From UBA6165 sp044233745 (lineage in GTDB: Bacteria; Bacteroidota; Bacteroidia; Flavobacteriales_D; Crocinitomicaceae), in assembly GCA_044233745.1 (NCBI GenBank), contig JBIIJN010000001.1, forward strand, positions 70,744 to 134,743: a stretch of DNA of 64,000 bases. Direction: 5' to 3'. The translations under genes were made by a program, and so were the position numbers. The stretch's first letter is position 1, and each line of letters begins with the position of its first letter. The notes beneath the pieces are model-generated. The model was not told the origin of the DNA. It saw only the letters and a program-made list of their open reading frames with translations, and did no database searches. This document shows, piece after piece, positions 8,163 through 15,299 of the stretch.

Positions 8163-9200
8163 CTAGGTTTTTTTATTTTGAAGCAATTCTTGCAAGAGTT
8201 CATTTAAATTCATTGAGGCCACAGCAATTCGTTTATCCGCGGCACCATAATAAATATAGAGCGTTTCATTCTCGACCACGGCGCCGGTAGGAAAGCAAAC
8301 ATTGTTGACCTCACCAATAAGTTCCCATTCCTTTTCGGGAAAAAATAGCGGATAGGGCAGTCGCGCAATTTCTTTACTCGGATTATCGATATCGAGTAGA
8401 GCTGCACAAGCAGAATACACGTAGCCTTTTGTTGTATCATGAACGCCGTGATAAATTAAGAGCCATCCATGGGGTGTTTCGATTGGCGGGCAACCTCCTC
8501 CAATATAGCTTGCTTCGTGGTCATACAAGGGCTCAAGTATCACATGTTGGTTAAAACCAGAAAAATAATCTTGCCAAAAAGCAGTGCTAATATTTTCAAG
8601 ATTATCAACTTCAACAACAATTTGTATGTCTGGTTTTATGCGATGCAAAAAGCAGAATTTACCATTAATTTTTCTTGGAAATAGAATGAGATTTTTATCC
8701 CACATAAACACATCTTCTGTCAACAATTCATCCGGCAAATTTCTCTCGCTGAATCGCTTGTATTTATTATTTACAAGCCCTTGTTTTTCAGTGAATTGCT
8801 TAAACTCTTCGTAGGTTATTTGTGGCACTATTATGCCTTTTTTATCCCAATGAATTAAATCTTCGGAAGTAGCCAAAGCGCCCAAAGCATTTATACCGTT
8901 AAAGGCTGTGTAAGTCATGTAATAAGTGCCCTCAATTTCTACTACTCTGGGGTCTTCTAGGCCATGCATCTCATCCTCCGATTCTGGAACTAAAAGGGGC
9001 TCATCATTTCTATGTTCGATTTGCATGGGTGCAGACAACTTGCAGTAGCCGATGGTAGAATAATTGTCTTTGGCCAAAGCGCGGTAAAACAAATGAATTG
9101 TATTTCCTACTTGAATCACTGCGGGGTTTAAAACGCCATCACATTCAAATTGATTCTTAGTTTTATGTATGAGAATCCCTAGTTTTTCTACCTCTATCAC
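8163..9200 (-). CDS. GH130-family beta-mannoside phosphorylase/hydrolase-like protein
   Basis: A 345-residue five-bladed beta-propeller protein of glycoside hydrolase family 130. Diagnostic segments are NPAVIQVGNTIHLFYRAL (residues 25-42), HGLEDPRVV with the aspartate of GLEDPR in the usual catalytic position, YYMTYTAF, the FWQDYFSG segment, and the late HGVHDTTKGYVYSACAALLD block. GH130 enzymes phosphorolyse or hydrolyse beta-mannosidic linkages; no signal peptide is seen, so it is probably cytoplasmic. It is immediately upstream of and probably co-transcribed with the GT4-type transferase, suggesting turnover and synthesis of one mannose-containing glycan. The exact linkage cannot be read from the sequence. 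Confidence 0.85.
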   Translation of the reverse strand: MIEVEKLGILIHKTKNQFECDGVLNPAVIQVGNTIHLFYRALAKDNYSTIGYCKLSAPMQIEHRNDEPLLVPESEDEMHGLEDPRVVEIEGTYYMTYTAFNGINALGALATSEDLIHWDKKGIIVPQITYEEFKQFTEKQGLVNNKYKRFSERNLPDELLTEDVFMWDKNLILFPRKINGKFCFLHRIKPDIQIVVEVDNLENISTAFWQDYFSGFNQHVILEPLYDHEASYIGGGCPPIETPHGWLLIYHGVHDTTKGYVYSACAALLDIDNPSKEIARLPYPLFFPEKEWELIGEVNNVCFPTGAVVENETLYIYYGAADKRIAVASMNLNELLQELLQNKKT

Positions 9201-9218
9201 AGTGTTTCGTTTTTGTAC

Positions 9219-9338
9219 TTATTCAGCGTTTTTTTCCTTGTCGGATTTTTTTTGAGCTTTCAAGGCTTTTTTTTCTTTGGTTGTTTTGCTCGAAATCGTT
9301 TTATCCGATTTTTTCTTGCCTTCGTTTTGTCTTGACAT
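9219..9338 (-). CDS. 39-residue lysine-rich protein of unknown function
   Basis: ATG at 9336-9338 opens a 39-codon frame ending in TAA at 9219-9221. The product MSRQNEGKKKSDKTISSKTT and onward is hydrophilic, with about 15 lysines, no hydrophobic segment and no cysteine. It lies 18 bases upstream of the GH130 start and 37 bases downstream of the cupin stop on the same strand, so it fits an operon. Low complexity means it could be a chance frame, but position and clean boundaries favour a gene. A nucleic-acid or polyphosphate-binding role is conceivable from charge alone and is only a guess. Confidence 0.5.
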   Translation of the reverse strand: MSRQNEGKKKSDKTISSKTTKEKKALKAQKKSDKEKNAE

Positions 9339-9375
9339 GTTTTCTGAATTTAATAAGTTATAGAATAGAATTCGA

Positions 9376-9720
9376 TTAATCCTCGTAGCCACTTTTGATG
9401 ACGGTTGAAATCATTTTGAACTGCTCATTTGCCGTGAAGCTGTGCTTGGCATGGGCGGGAATGATGATGCCTTGACCAAGAGAGAGCGCGATTTCTGTAT
9501 CGTCTATTTTGAGTTGTGCAGCGCCGTCAATGATTTGAATATAGGTATCAAATGGGGTAGAACGTGCTCCCAACTCTTCGCCCAGGGCCATCGAGGTTGC
9601 TGTAATATTGCCCGTTGTTTTTTTTATGATGGTTCGGCTTACAATTGCATTTCGGACATATTCAATAATTTCAACGATGATATGTGCCTTGGCTTTTTCT
9701 GGCGGATTTAAGTTGTCCAT
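9376..9720 (-). CDS. Small cupin-domain protein
   Basis: A 114-residue single cupin. The second half has the cupin signature: GARSTPFDTYIQIIDGAAQL (residues 51-70), then LGQGIIIPAHAKHSFTANEQFKMISTVIKSG. The usual first motif histidines are only partly present (PFDTY in place of HxH), while the second motif keeps PAHAKHSF. This resembles Bacteroidota cupins that may bind metal or a small carbohydrate. It lies between an outer-membrane barrel gene and the lysine-rich ORF on the same strand. Confidence 0.75.
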   Translation of the reverse strand: MDNLNPPEKAKAHIIVEIIEYVRNAIVSRTIIKKTTGNITATSMALGEELGARSTPFDTYIQIIDGAAQLKIDDTEIALSLGQGIIIPAHAKHSFTANEQFKMISTVIKSGYED

Positions 9721-9759
9721 GTTGTAGTATTTAAAAAGTGTTTAATACGTAAAAATAAT

Positions 9760-9774
9760 CCCATGAAACATGGG
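9760..9774. promoter_or_regulatory. Small perfect hairpin upstream of the cupin gene
   Basis: CCCATG-AAA-CATGGG is a perfect 6-bp stem with a 3-base loop, 40 bases upstream of the cupin start. It has no T tract on the minus strand, so it is more likely an operator or 5' UTR structure than a terminator; it may be chance. Confidence 0.3.
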
Positions 9775-9812
9775 CAAATGGAGAAGCATTTTCGGTGGAT
9801 TGATACTGAAAA

Positions 9813-9843
9813 AACCAGACGATTTTGTTAGAATCGCCTGATT
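9813..9843 (-). terminator. Rho-independent terminator after the beta-barrel gene
   Basis: On the minus strand AATCAGGCGAT pairs with ATCGTCTGGTT over 11 positions (two G-T wobbles) around a short loop and is followed by a run of T. It begins about 10 bases after the stop of the outer-membrane barrel gene, separating it from the cupin. Confidence 0.7.
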
Positions 9844-9852
9844 TTCTTAGTC

Positions 9853-10488
9853 TTAAATTTTAATACCTAAGGTAAATTGCAGCCATTGATTTTTGTAACG
9901 CGGTGTTGTGGATGTGCCATCACCTTTGTTGTTTTGAAAGTCCCAACCTGCTCTAGCGGAGAATAGAATATTTCTGTGCGACAAATCAAATCCACCAACA
10001 AATCCTAGTATGTTTTTTCGGATGTTGTCGTTTTCAAATTCTTGCTCTTGTTCTATGCTGTTGCTGCCAAAGGTGTAGACATCTTTTTGATTGATAAGAT
10101 ACGAGAACTGTGGTCCTAATACAAAAGTTAGGAATTCAGCTGGTTTCAATTGCAGTTGTAGTGGAATATCAAGATAGGTAGTTGTTCTCACGAATGAATA
10201 CGATGTACCTAATAAAGTTCCTGAACCTTTAAAGCCTTTTTGAGAAAGAAGAATTTCTGGCTGCAAACCAATGTATCTGTTTATTGGAATACCAACGAAT
10301 ACCCCTCCGGCAAATTCAGCTTTCGAATCGGCGCGAAAATCGTCGTTATCTGAGTCCCAAACGTTGGAAAGATTGAGTCCAGCTTTGATACCGAATTGTA
10401 GTCGCTCACGTTGTTCTAATTCTTGTGCGTTTATTGAACTTGCAAAGGCAATAAACAGGGTGAAAATGCTAATTAATGTAGTTTTCAT
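9853..10488 (-). CDS. PorT-like outer-membrane beta-barrel protein
   Basis: A 211-residue exported protein. Signal peptide covers residues 1-21 (LISIFTLFIAFASSINAQ). The mature protein shows alternating strands typical of the small outer-membrane barrels of Bacteroidota: FGIKAGLNLSNVW near the N-terminus, FAGGVFVGIPINRYIGLQPEILLSQKG, TYLDIPLQLQLKP, FVLGPQFSYLI and a terminal strand NQWLQFTLGIKI ending in isoleucine. Such proteins sit in the outer membrane; a transport function is not shown. It follows the DUF5670-like gene by 18 bases and has its own terminator. Confidence 0.82.
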   Translation of the reverse strand: MKTTLISIFTLFIAFASSINAQELEQRERLQFGIKAGLNLSNVWDSDNDDFRADSKAEFAGGVFVGIPINRYIGLQPEILLSQKGFKGSGTLLGTSYSFVRTTTYLDIPLQLQLKPAEFLTFVLGPQFSYLINQKDVYTFGSNSIEQEQEFENDNIRKNILGFVGGFDLSHRNILFSARAGWDFQNNKGDGTSTTPRYKNQWLQFTLGIKI

Positions 10489-10506
10489 ACTTGATGTTTT
10501 AATTTT

Positions 10507-10671
10507 TTAAATATTCCTGATAACTTTGAGTAAAATGGCAATCACTGCGATTACCAACAAGATGTGGATGATGTTTGTGGCATTGTAGCCAAAGTAGCCC
10601 ACAGCCCATGCAACCACCAGTATAAGTGCTATGATGTATAGCAAGGAGCCGTTCGACCTACTTCGCGTCAT
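10507..10671 (-). CDS. DUF5670/lmo0937-type small membrane protein
   Basis: A 54-residue protein from ATG at 10669-10671 to TAA at 10507-10509. It has two hydrophobic segments, LLYIIALILVVAWAVGYFGY and IIHILLVIAVIAILLKVI, separated by a short ATN turn, which is the pattern of the lmo0937-family small membrane proteins. It overlaps the 3' end of the upstream lipoprotein gene by 14 bases in a different frame. These proteins are often found near general-stress genes in Bacteroidota; the CsbD, BON and copper-protein genes nearby fit that. Biochemical function unknown. Confidence 0.78.
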   Translation of the reverse strand: MTRSRSNGSLLYIIALILVVAWAVGYFGYNATNIIHILLVIAVIAILLKVIRNI

Positions 10672-11113
10672 TATTGCCAATCCCCATTTTTCTGGTTAAT
10701 TCTGTGAAGGCCAGGCTTAAATCATCCATGTCTTTGTCGAAAGATGCTTTAAACTTTTCCCAGTTGGCTTTGTTGCCAGCGTGAAACTCATCCATTTTTT
10801 TTTTCATATCCGAATTTTGGGCGTTGAGTTCAGCCATTTTTTGCTCGTACTCATCTTTGGCTTCCATTTTTTCATTTTTGATTCGGAGGTTGAATTCGGC
10901 CAGACTTTTTTCGTTGGCTTCAATTTTTGCTCTGTTGATCTCTTGATACTCGGCCATTTCTTTTTCATGAGCAACTTGAGCAAGTTTGGTGTGCTCGGTT
11001 GCAATTTCCTCATCGGTCATCGTTTTTTTGTCATTGGTACTGTTGCAACTTGTAAGCAATGCTCCGAGGAAAATAATTGAAAGCGCCGATATTTTAATCG
11101 TATTTTTCATCAT
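10658..11113 (-). CDS. Coiled-coil lipoprotein
   Basis: The likely start is the double methionine at 11113/11110 (MMKNTIKISALSIIFLGALL), giving about 151 residues. The leader ends LLTSC, a lipobox, so the mature protein is lipid-anchored at the cysteine. The rest is highly charged and helical with long heptad runs (AQVAHEKEMAEYQEINRAKI, EYEQKMAELNAQN), a coiled coil of about 90 residues. A longer version from 11152 adds charged residues before the signal peptide and is rejected. A TACTTTTG promoter box lies on the minus strand at 11150-11157, which would place the transcript start just before the chosen ATG. Function unknown; envelope spacer or stress role is inference. Confidence 0.75.
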   Translation of the reverse strand: MMKNTIKISALSIIFLGALLTSCNSTNDKKTMTDEEIATEHTKLAQVAHEKEMAEYQEINRAKIEANEKSLAEFNLRIKNEKMEAKDEYEQKMAELNAQNSDMKKKMDEFHAGNKANWEKFKASFDKDMDDLSLAFTELTRKMGIGNNDAK

Positions 11114-11149
11114 GTTTAGCTTACGTTCTGAATGAATTTTCAGACTCCA

Positions 11150-11157
11150 CAAAAGTA
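11150..11157 (-). promoter_or_regulatory. Bacteroidota -7 box before the coiled-coil lipoprotein
   Basis: Minus-strand TACTTTTG matches TAnnTTTG and lies 36 bases before the preferred ATG. It would drive lipoprotein, DUF5670-like and beta-barrel genes together. Confidence 0.5.
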
Positions 11158-11246
11158 CAGTGGTCTCATGCAGGCTGCGTTACAGAATAAATAGTGTTTG
11201 TTGTATAATTAAACTCAACCCAACTAACACGTACTTGTAAATCTTA

Positions 11247-11280
11247 CAAAAGCCCCACGATGAAAGCCATGGGGCTAAAA
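11247..11280 (-). terminator. Terminator after the AraC-type regulator
   Basis: AGCCCCA (11251-11257) and TGGGGCT (11270-11276) form a 7-bp GC-rich stem with a 12-base loop; on the minus strand it is followed by TTTTG. It begins about 30 bases after the regulator stop. Confidence 0.7.
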
Positions 11281-11308
11281 GATGAAATCAATAATGAGCT
11301 ACTGTACT

Positions 11309-11869
11309 CTATACATCTTCGAGGTTTTGCCTTTTGCGTATTGAAAGATTTTTGAAAAATGTTGGCGTAAGTCCTGTAACTTGTTTGAACTGGTTAGAAA
11401 GATGCGCCACGCTGCTGTAATGCAGTTTATAAGAAATTTCGGTGAGGTTCAGTTCATCGTATATGATGAGTTCCTTGGCGCGCTCTATTTTATGCAGGAT
11501 AATGAAACGCTCAATTGTTATCCCCTTGGTTTTGGAAAAAACTTCTGCCAACTTGTGGTAGTCCATTTCCATTTCCTTACTTAAAAATTCTGAGAAATTA
11601 ACAGCTGGCAGCTCATCGGTATAGTGCACCATCTCCACGATAATATTGATAATCTTTTCAATCAAAATCGCTTTTTTGTCGTCCATCAATTCCAATTTCG
11701 ACTTGTGAAGCGCTTCTTTTAAGAGAAAGCGTTCAGCTTCTGAGATTGGTTGTTTGAGCATAACCTCTCCCAATTCAACAGATTTATAATCCAGCCCTAA
11801 CTTATCTAGTTCCGACTTCACCATCATTTTGCATCGCAAACTGACCATGTTTTGGATGAATAGCTTCAT
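11309..11869 (-). CDS. AraC-family regulator with degenerate HMA-like N-terminal domain
   Basis: A 186-residue protein. Residues 90-180 are an AraC-type DNA-binding domain with two helix-turn-helix units (LAEVFSKTKGITIERFIILH and LTEISYKLHYSSVAHLSNQF followed by FKQVTGLTPTFFK). Residues 1-75 resemble the ferredoxin-like domain present in a Bacteroidota AraC subfamily that starts MKLxIxNMVCxRCKMVV; here the motif reads NMVSLRCKMMV, so the first cysteine of the CxxC pair is serine and only Cys13 remains. It is flanked by its own terminator downstream. Neighbouring CsbD-like and copper-binding genes suggest a role in stress or metal response, but no target site was identified. Confidence 0.82.
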   Translation of the reverse strand: MKLFIQNMVSLRCKMMVKSELDKLGLDYKSVELGEVMLKQPISEAERFLLKEALHKSKLELMDDKKAILIEKIINIIVEMVHYTDELPAVNFSEFLSKEMEMDYHKLAEVFSKTKGITIERFIILHKIERAKELIIYDELNLTEISYKLHYSSVAHLSNQFKQVTGLTPTFFKNLSIRKRQNLEDV

Positions 11870-12187
11870 GTTTCATTTTTTACATGTGCTTAAAAGTTGA
11901 CATCGATTGTCTGAAAACCGTGGAATTGAAGTTTCTTTAACAATACATTTGAACTCCAGGATTCGTACGAATATACGCATACTTTTCGGATTTCACAACA
12001 GAAACTGAATAAGACATGTGAATTTAGTTTATTGTAAATCAATTTATTAATCCTTTGAAAAGCTATATTTCACTTTTTTCTTGCTTTAAAGAAATTTTTA
12101 AGTGCTGCTTCAGTGTATGCAAATAGTGAATAAAGTCATTGATGCTATGCAATCTGTTTCACACCCATTTCAATGCAATGATTTAGG

Positions 12188-12217
12188 TTTGAAATTTATG
12201 TTTTAGTGGTACATTTG
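12188..12217 (+). promoter_or_regulatory. Orphan Bacteroidota-type promoter
   Basis: TTTG at 12188-12191, an 18-base spacer and TACATTTG at 12210-12217 match the -33/-7 layout of Bacteroidota promoters on the plus strand. No plus-strand gene follows; the predicted transcript would run about 60 bases into the hairpin at 12249-12282. Confidence 0.4.
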
Positions 12218-12248
12218 CGACCAATCAATTTGCTTATTTTGTTTCAAA

Positions 12249-12282
12249 CAGAAAAGACCATCCGTTAAGATGGCCTTTTCTG
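12249..12282. terminator. Strong bidirectional terminator hairpin
   Basis: CAGAAAAGACCATC pairs with GATGGCCTTTTCTG at 13 of 14 positions around the 6-base loop CGTTAA. The A-rich and T-rich stem ends let it work in both directions; on the minus strand it lies downstream of the CsbD-like gene. Confidence 0.75.
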
Positions 12283-12342
12283 AGTTCAATTTGTCACACA
12301 AGGTTTCAAACTCATGCTTCATTTATCCCCGTCTAGAAATAA

Positions 12343-12567
12343 TTAGTTTTTGGCGTGTTGCGTCTTGTTGATGATGTTTATCACTTCATCGCGATTTTTG
12401 TTCAAACGCGATTCAACACGGTCCAATAACTCATTTTCTTTTCCTGTCTCAAATTTCAGATCTGCATCTGTCAATTGTGAAAATTGGCCTTTGAGTTGTT
12501 TTGATTGTGAAGCCCAATCATTGCCAATTTTGAATGCTCCATTTTTGTCGCTGTGTGTCGTGTCCAT
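12343..12567 (-). CDS. CsbD-like general stress protein
   Basis: A 74-residue hydrophilic protein with the CsbD-family core WASQSKQLKGQFSQLTDADL followed by ETGKENELLDRVESRLNKN. CsbD-like proteins are small soluble proteins induced by general stress in many bacteria; their molecular role is unknown. It carries a short N-terminal extension rich in Asp and His. It is a single gene with a terminator hairpin about 60 bases downstream, and lies beside the copper-binding and BON-domain genes that often share stress regulation. Confidence 0.8.
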   Translation of the reverse strand: MDTTHSDKNGAFKIGNDWASQSKQLKGQFSQLTDADLKFETGKENELLDRVESRLNKNRDEVINIINKTQHAKN

Positions 12568-12703
12568 ACTGTATTAATTTACCCTGAAACTGAATTGTTT
12601 CATTACTGTAAAATTACCCGTTCTTGCTACCTTTCAGTTACACAATTGACTTGAATGCTTACAACAATAATTTGGTCCACTTGCATTTCTGAGCAGTTTT
12701 TCG

Positions 12704-13045
12704 CTACAGACTTGCGTGATCGTGCTTAGAAACCACATGCTCCGCACAAGTGGTTGCGCATGTAGCACAAGCTTCTGCACATTTTTTACAACTTTCGTGC
12801 TCGTCTCCATGCTTGGCACATTCTTCCGAACAAGCTTTACAAATTTTGGCACACAAGGCATGCAGGTCCTTACTGTAAACAGAACCTCGCGCCTCAAATC
12901 TTGCGCATAAGGCACAGAAGTCGGCACAGTCTCGGCACAGCGAAATACAGTTTTGATTGCCCGATTTTATACAGTCTGTGATGCATTGTTCGCACGCTAT
13001 TACACACGCTAAACAGGTGTCAATACAATTTTTGGAACTTGTCAT
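12704..13045 (-). CDS. Four-helix-bundle copper-binding protein
   Basis: A 113-residue protein with about 21 cysteines spaced as CxxC/CxxxC along predicted helices: CIDTCLACVIACEQCITDC, CRDCADFCALC, CAKICKACSEECAKH, CKKCAEACATCATTCAEH. This is the cysteine pattern of the DUF326/Csp-type four-helix bundles that store Cu(I) inside the bundle. No signal peptide is visible, so it would be a cytosolic store. It ends in a His-rich tail (VVSKHDHASL). Copper storage is family knowledge; expression control is not visible in the upstream sequence. Confidence 0.88.
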   Translation of the reverse strand: MTSSKNCIDTCLACVIACEQCITDCIKSGNQNCISLCRDCADFCALCARFEARGSVYSKDLHALCAKICKACSEECAKHGDEHESCKKCAEACATCATTCAEHVVSKHDHASL

Positions 13046-13094
13046 TTTGATTTTATTTAAGGATGATGAATTGAAAAAGACCGTTTTCGTAGGT

Positions 13095-13757
13095 CTAACG
13101 CGGTTGATAGTCTACCGTAAGTTCATTGGAAACGTTCGCTATACCCGGTGTATTCCAAGCTATGCGCCCAGCTTCTTCTTTTTGATACCAAGAATGCACC
13201 GTTCCGGTGAGCACAACCGTTGCGCCCGATACTGAAACTACAATGTTTTGAGCATCAACCAACCAATTTCGTGAAATGGCGGTTTCAATATCTCGTTGCT
13301 CTATGGAGTCGTTTGTTTCTGGTCTGATGCTTATGCTGTTTGTAATACCTCGCACACCGCCAATAAAATTTACGGTGTTTTTGACGGCCACTTTTTGGTA
13401 ATACCATGGCAATTCTCCTTCCAATGTAACCCAGCCGTCTTCAACTTTTATTTTTACTTTTTCGGCCAATGCGGGCCAACTGCTTTGCAGTGCTGCACTA
13501 ACTTCGTGGGCTATATCGGTGCTGTTTTTTGTGGAATTACTCGGAAGTTTCACTTCAATTTCTTCCACCAAAACGTTCAAACCAACAACTTTTTTTGCCG
13601 CATTTTCCGCTTCCATCTTCTTGATAAAACTGTCCACGATGCCAGTGAGCGTAACCACACCATCTTTGGCTGTAACACCAATCTCAGCTGCATTCAACAA
13701 GGGCTCCCATTTTATGGCGTTCTGCACGTCGGTCTGTAGTTCTTGATTGGTTTTCAT
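13095..13757 (-). CDS. Triple BON-domain protein
   Basis: The preferred start is the ATG at 13757 (MKTNQELQTDVQNAIKWEP), giving 220 residues; a start at 13799 adds 14 residues lacking homology. Three BON domains follow in order, each with the VxVxxGxVxLxG core: VTAKDGVVTLTGIVDS (about residues 24-39), VKVEDGWVTLEGELPW-like (about 98-114) and VSVSGATVVLTGTVHSW (about 172-188). BON domains bind phospholipid or carbohydrate surfaces; in OsmY-like proteins they are periplasmic, but here no signal peptide is seen. The gene sits with CsbD-like and copper-binding genes, consistent with general stress response. Confidence 0.85.
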   Translation of the reverse strand: MKTNQELQTDVQNAIKWEPLLNAAEIGVTAKDGVVTLTGIVDSFIKKMEAENAAKKVVGLNVLVEEIEVKLPSNSTKNSTDIAHEVSAALQSSWPALAEKVKIKVEDGWVTLEGELPWYYQKVAVKNTVNFIGGVRGITNSISIRPETNDSIEQRDIETAISRNWLVDAQNIVVSVSGATVVLTGTVHSWYQKEEAGRIAWNTPGIANVSNELTVDYQPR

Positions 13758-13860
13758 GAGATATTTTTTGCTGCTTGGAGTAAATTCTCCGAAGTTCACA
13801 AAGATGACTCATGTATAGCCAAAAAGCCTTTCAAAATTGTCATAAAGAATTACATGATTT

Positions 13861-15084
13861 TTATGCTTGTTGTAACCCTCCCCCCAAATCCTCAATCAAA
13901 TCCTCTGCGTTTTCCAAGCCCACCGAAAGACGAATCATTGTCTCCGAAATGCCATACTGTGCTTTGTCCGCTGGCGTCACGCTTTTATGTGTCATTGTTG
14001 CGGGATGTTCGGCCAAACTTTCTGTACTGCCCAAACTCACAGCCAACTTGATGAGCTTCAGTTTATTCAAAAATTGATAGGCATCTGCTTGAGTTCCTTT
14101 AATATCAAAAGCCAACATAGCGCCATGGGCTTTACATTGTTTTGCAATTATTTGTGCTTGCCGCTCATTTTGTGGGTATCCCAGATAGTATAAGCGTTCT
14201 ATTTTGGGATGTGTTTTCAAAAATGCGGCTACTTTTTTCGCGTTTTCGGCTTGGGCATCCATACGTACTTTCAGGGTTTCCAAACTGCGTTGAATCATCC
14301 ACGAAGTGAAAGGAGAAGCCATGTTGCCCAATATATTGCGATAAGCCCTGATTTGTGCAATCAATTCTTTTTCGCCCAAACAAGCACCGGCAATTAAATC
14401 ACTGTGACCGCCAATGTATTTGGTTACAGAATACACCAAAAGGTCAACGCCATGTTCAATCGGATTTTGCCAAACGGGTCCCATATAGGTATTGTCGGCA
14501 GCTAAAAGAACGCGATTCTTGCCTGAAAAATGATTGGCAATTTCTCGACACATCGCTATGTCAATCACCTCATTGTTCGGATTGGCTGGCGTTTCAATGT
14601 AAATCATTTTCAGTTTTTCCGCAAAGCCTGATTTTTCAATCGTTTCCATGATGTTTTCTCGGCTGTCGTCCAAACGAAATGGAATAATGGAAACGCCTAG
14701 TTGAGTCAAATAATTTCGGATGTAACTGTCTGTTCCTCCGTAAATTGGATTGGTAAAGGCCATGGCGTCACCCGGTTTCAAGAAAGTCATCAGTAAGGTT
14801 GAAATAGCCGCCATACCACTAGAAAAAATCAAACAATCATCGGCTTTGTCCCACAATTTTAAACGCGCTTCAGCAATCTCCAAATTCGGATGATTGAACC
14901 GAGAATAAATCAATCCTTGTTCATCGTGAGGAACTTTTCCGATATTTTCAAAAAAATCCCGACCCTCTTCAGCGCTGTTAAATTGAAAAGTAGAGGTCAA
15001 AAAAATAGGCGTTTTGATTGAGTTTTCGCTGCGTTCGGGTTCAAAACCAAAGGACATCATTTCGCTTTCTGGGTGTTGGGTCAT
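13861..15084 (-). CDS. Cys/Met-metabolism PLP-dependent enzyme (cystathionine gamma-synthase/methionine gamma-lyase family)
   Basis: A 407-residue fold-type I PLP enzyme. The N-terminal SENSIKTPIFLTSTFQFNSA, the IYSRFNHPNLEIAEARL block (about residues 60-76), SSGMAAISTLL for the PLP phosphate, the aspartate region AADNTYMGPVWQNP, and SVTKYIGGHSD with the Schiff-base lysine at residue 222 are all present. The family includes cystathionine gamma-synthase, cystathionine lyase and methionine gamma-lyase; motifs do not decide between them. It lies downstream of pnuC on the same strand, with a 34-bp palindrome 160 bases before its start. Confidence 0.85.
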   Translation of the reverse strand: MTQHPESEMMSFGFEPERSENSIKTPIFLTSTFQFNSAEEGRDFFENIGKVPHDEQGLIYSRFNHPNLEIAEARLKLWDKADDCLIFSSGMAAISTLLMTFLKPGDAMAFTNPIYGGTDSYIRNYLTQLGVSIIPFRLDDSRENIMETIEKSGFAEKLKMIYIETPANPNNEVIDIAMCREIANHFSGKNRVLLAADNTYMGPVWQNPIEHGVDLLVYSVTKYIGGHSDLIAGACLGEKELIAQIRAYRNILGNMASPFTSWMIQRSLETLKVRMDAQAENAKKVAAFLKTHPKIERLYYLGYPQNERQAQIIAKQCKAHGAMLAFDIKGTQADAYQFLNKLKLIKLAVSLGSTESLAEHPATMTHKSVTPADKAQYGISETMIRLSVGLENAEDLIEDLGGGLQQA

Positions 15085-15245
15085 GGATGAAAATTTTGTG
15101 CGGCTAAGGTAATCAAACCCGGAGAATTAGATGTTTCCATCGATAATTTGACTAAATTAGTCCAAGAAATCGAATATTTTTCAGTGAATTTAATAGACGT
15201 ATAAAGCTTGTTGTTATTGGTCTCGTAATCCTTTTTGGATTTATT

Positions 15246-15279
15246 TTTGTTTACAGTAAACTAGTTTACTGTAAACAAA
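15246..15279. promoter_or_regulatory. 34-bp perfect palindrome made of two GTTTAC-N-GTAAAC dyads
   Basis: The palindrome is centred on CTAG at 15261-15264 and is perfect for 17 bases each side. Each half holds GTTTAC, one base, GTAAAC, so it is two tandem 13-bp dyads spaced by TA, followed by a third half-site GTAAAC at 15285-15290. It is not followed by a T tract on either strand. The arrangement is that of a paired operator; it lies 162 bases upstream of the PLP-enzyme start and 20 bases after the pnuC stop. Confidence 0.65.
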
Positions 15280-15299
15280 CTATTGTAAACCACGTAACA

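Larger units (their letters stand above)
11870..12342. other. 473-bp intergenic region with an orphan promoter and hairpin
   Basis: No credible gene is present. AT-rich sequence separates the AraC-type regulator from the CsbD-like gene (both minus strand). A plus-strand promoter match (12188-12217) and a strong hairpin (12249-12282) lie within it, described separately. Confidence 0.7.

Noticed and set aside
10804..11013. Lysine/serine-rich ORF inside the coiled-coil lipoprotein gene
   Set aside because: Out-of-frame shadow of a charge-rich coding sequence; low complexity reading frame.
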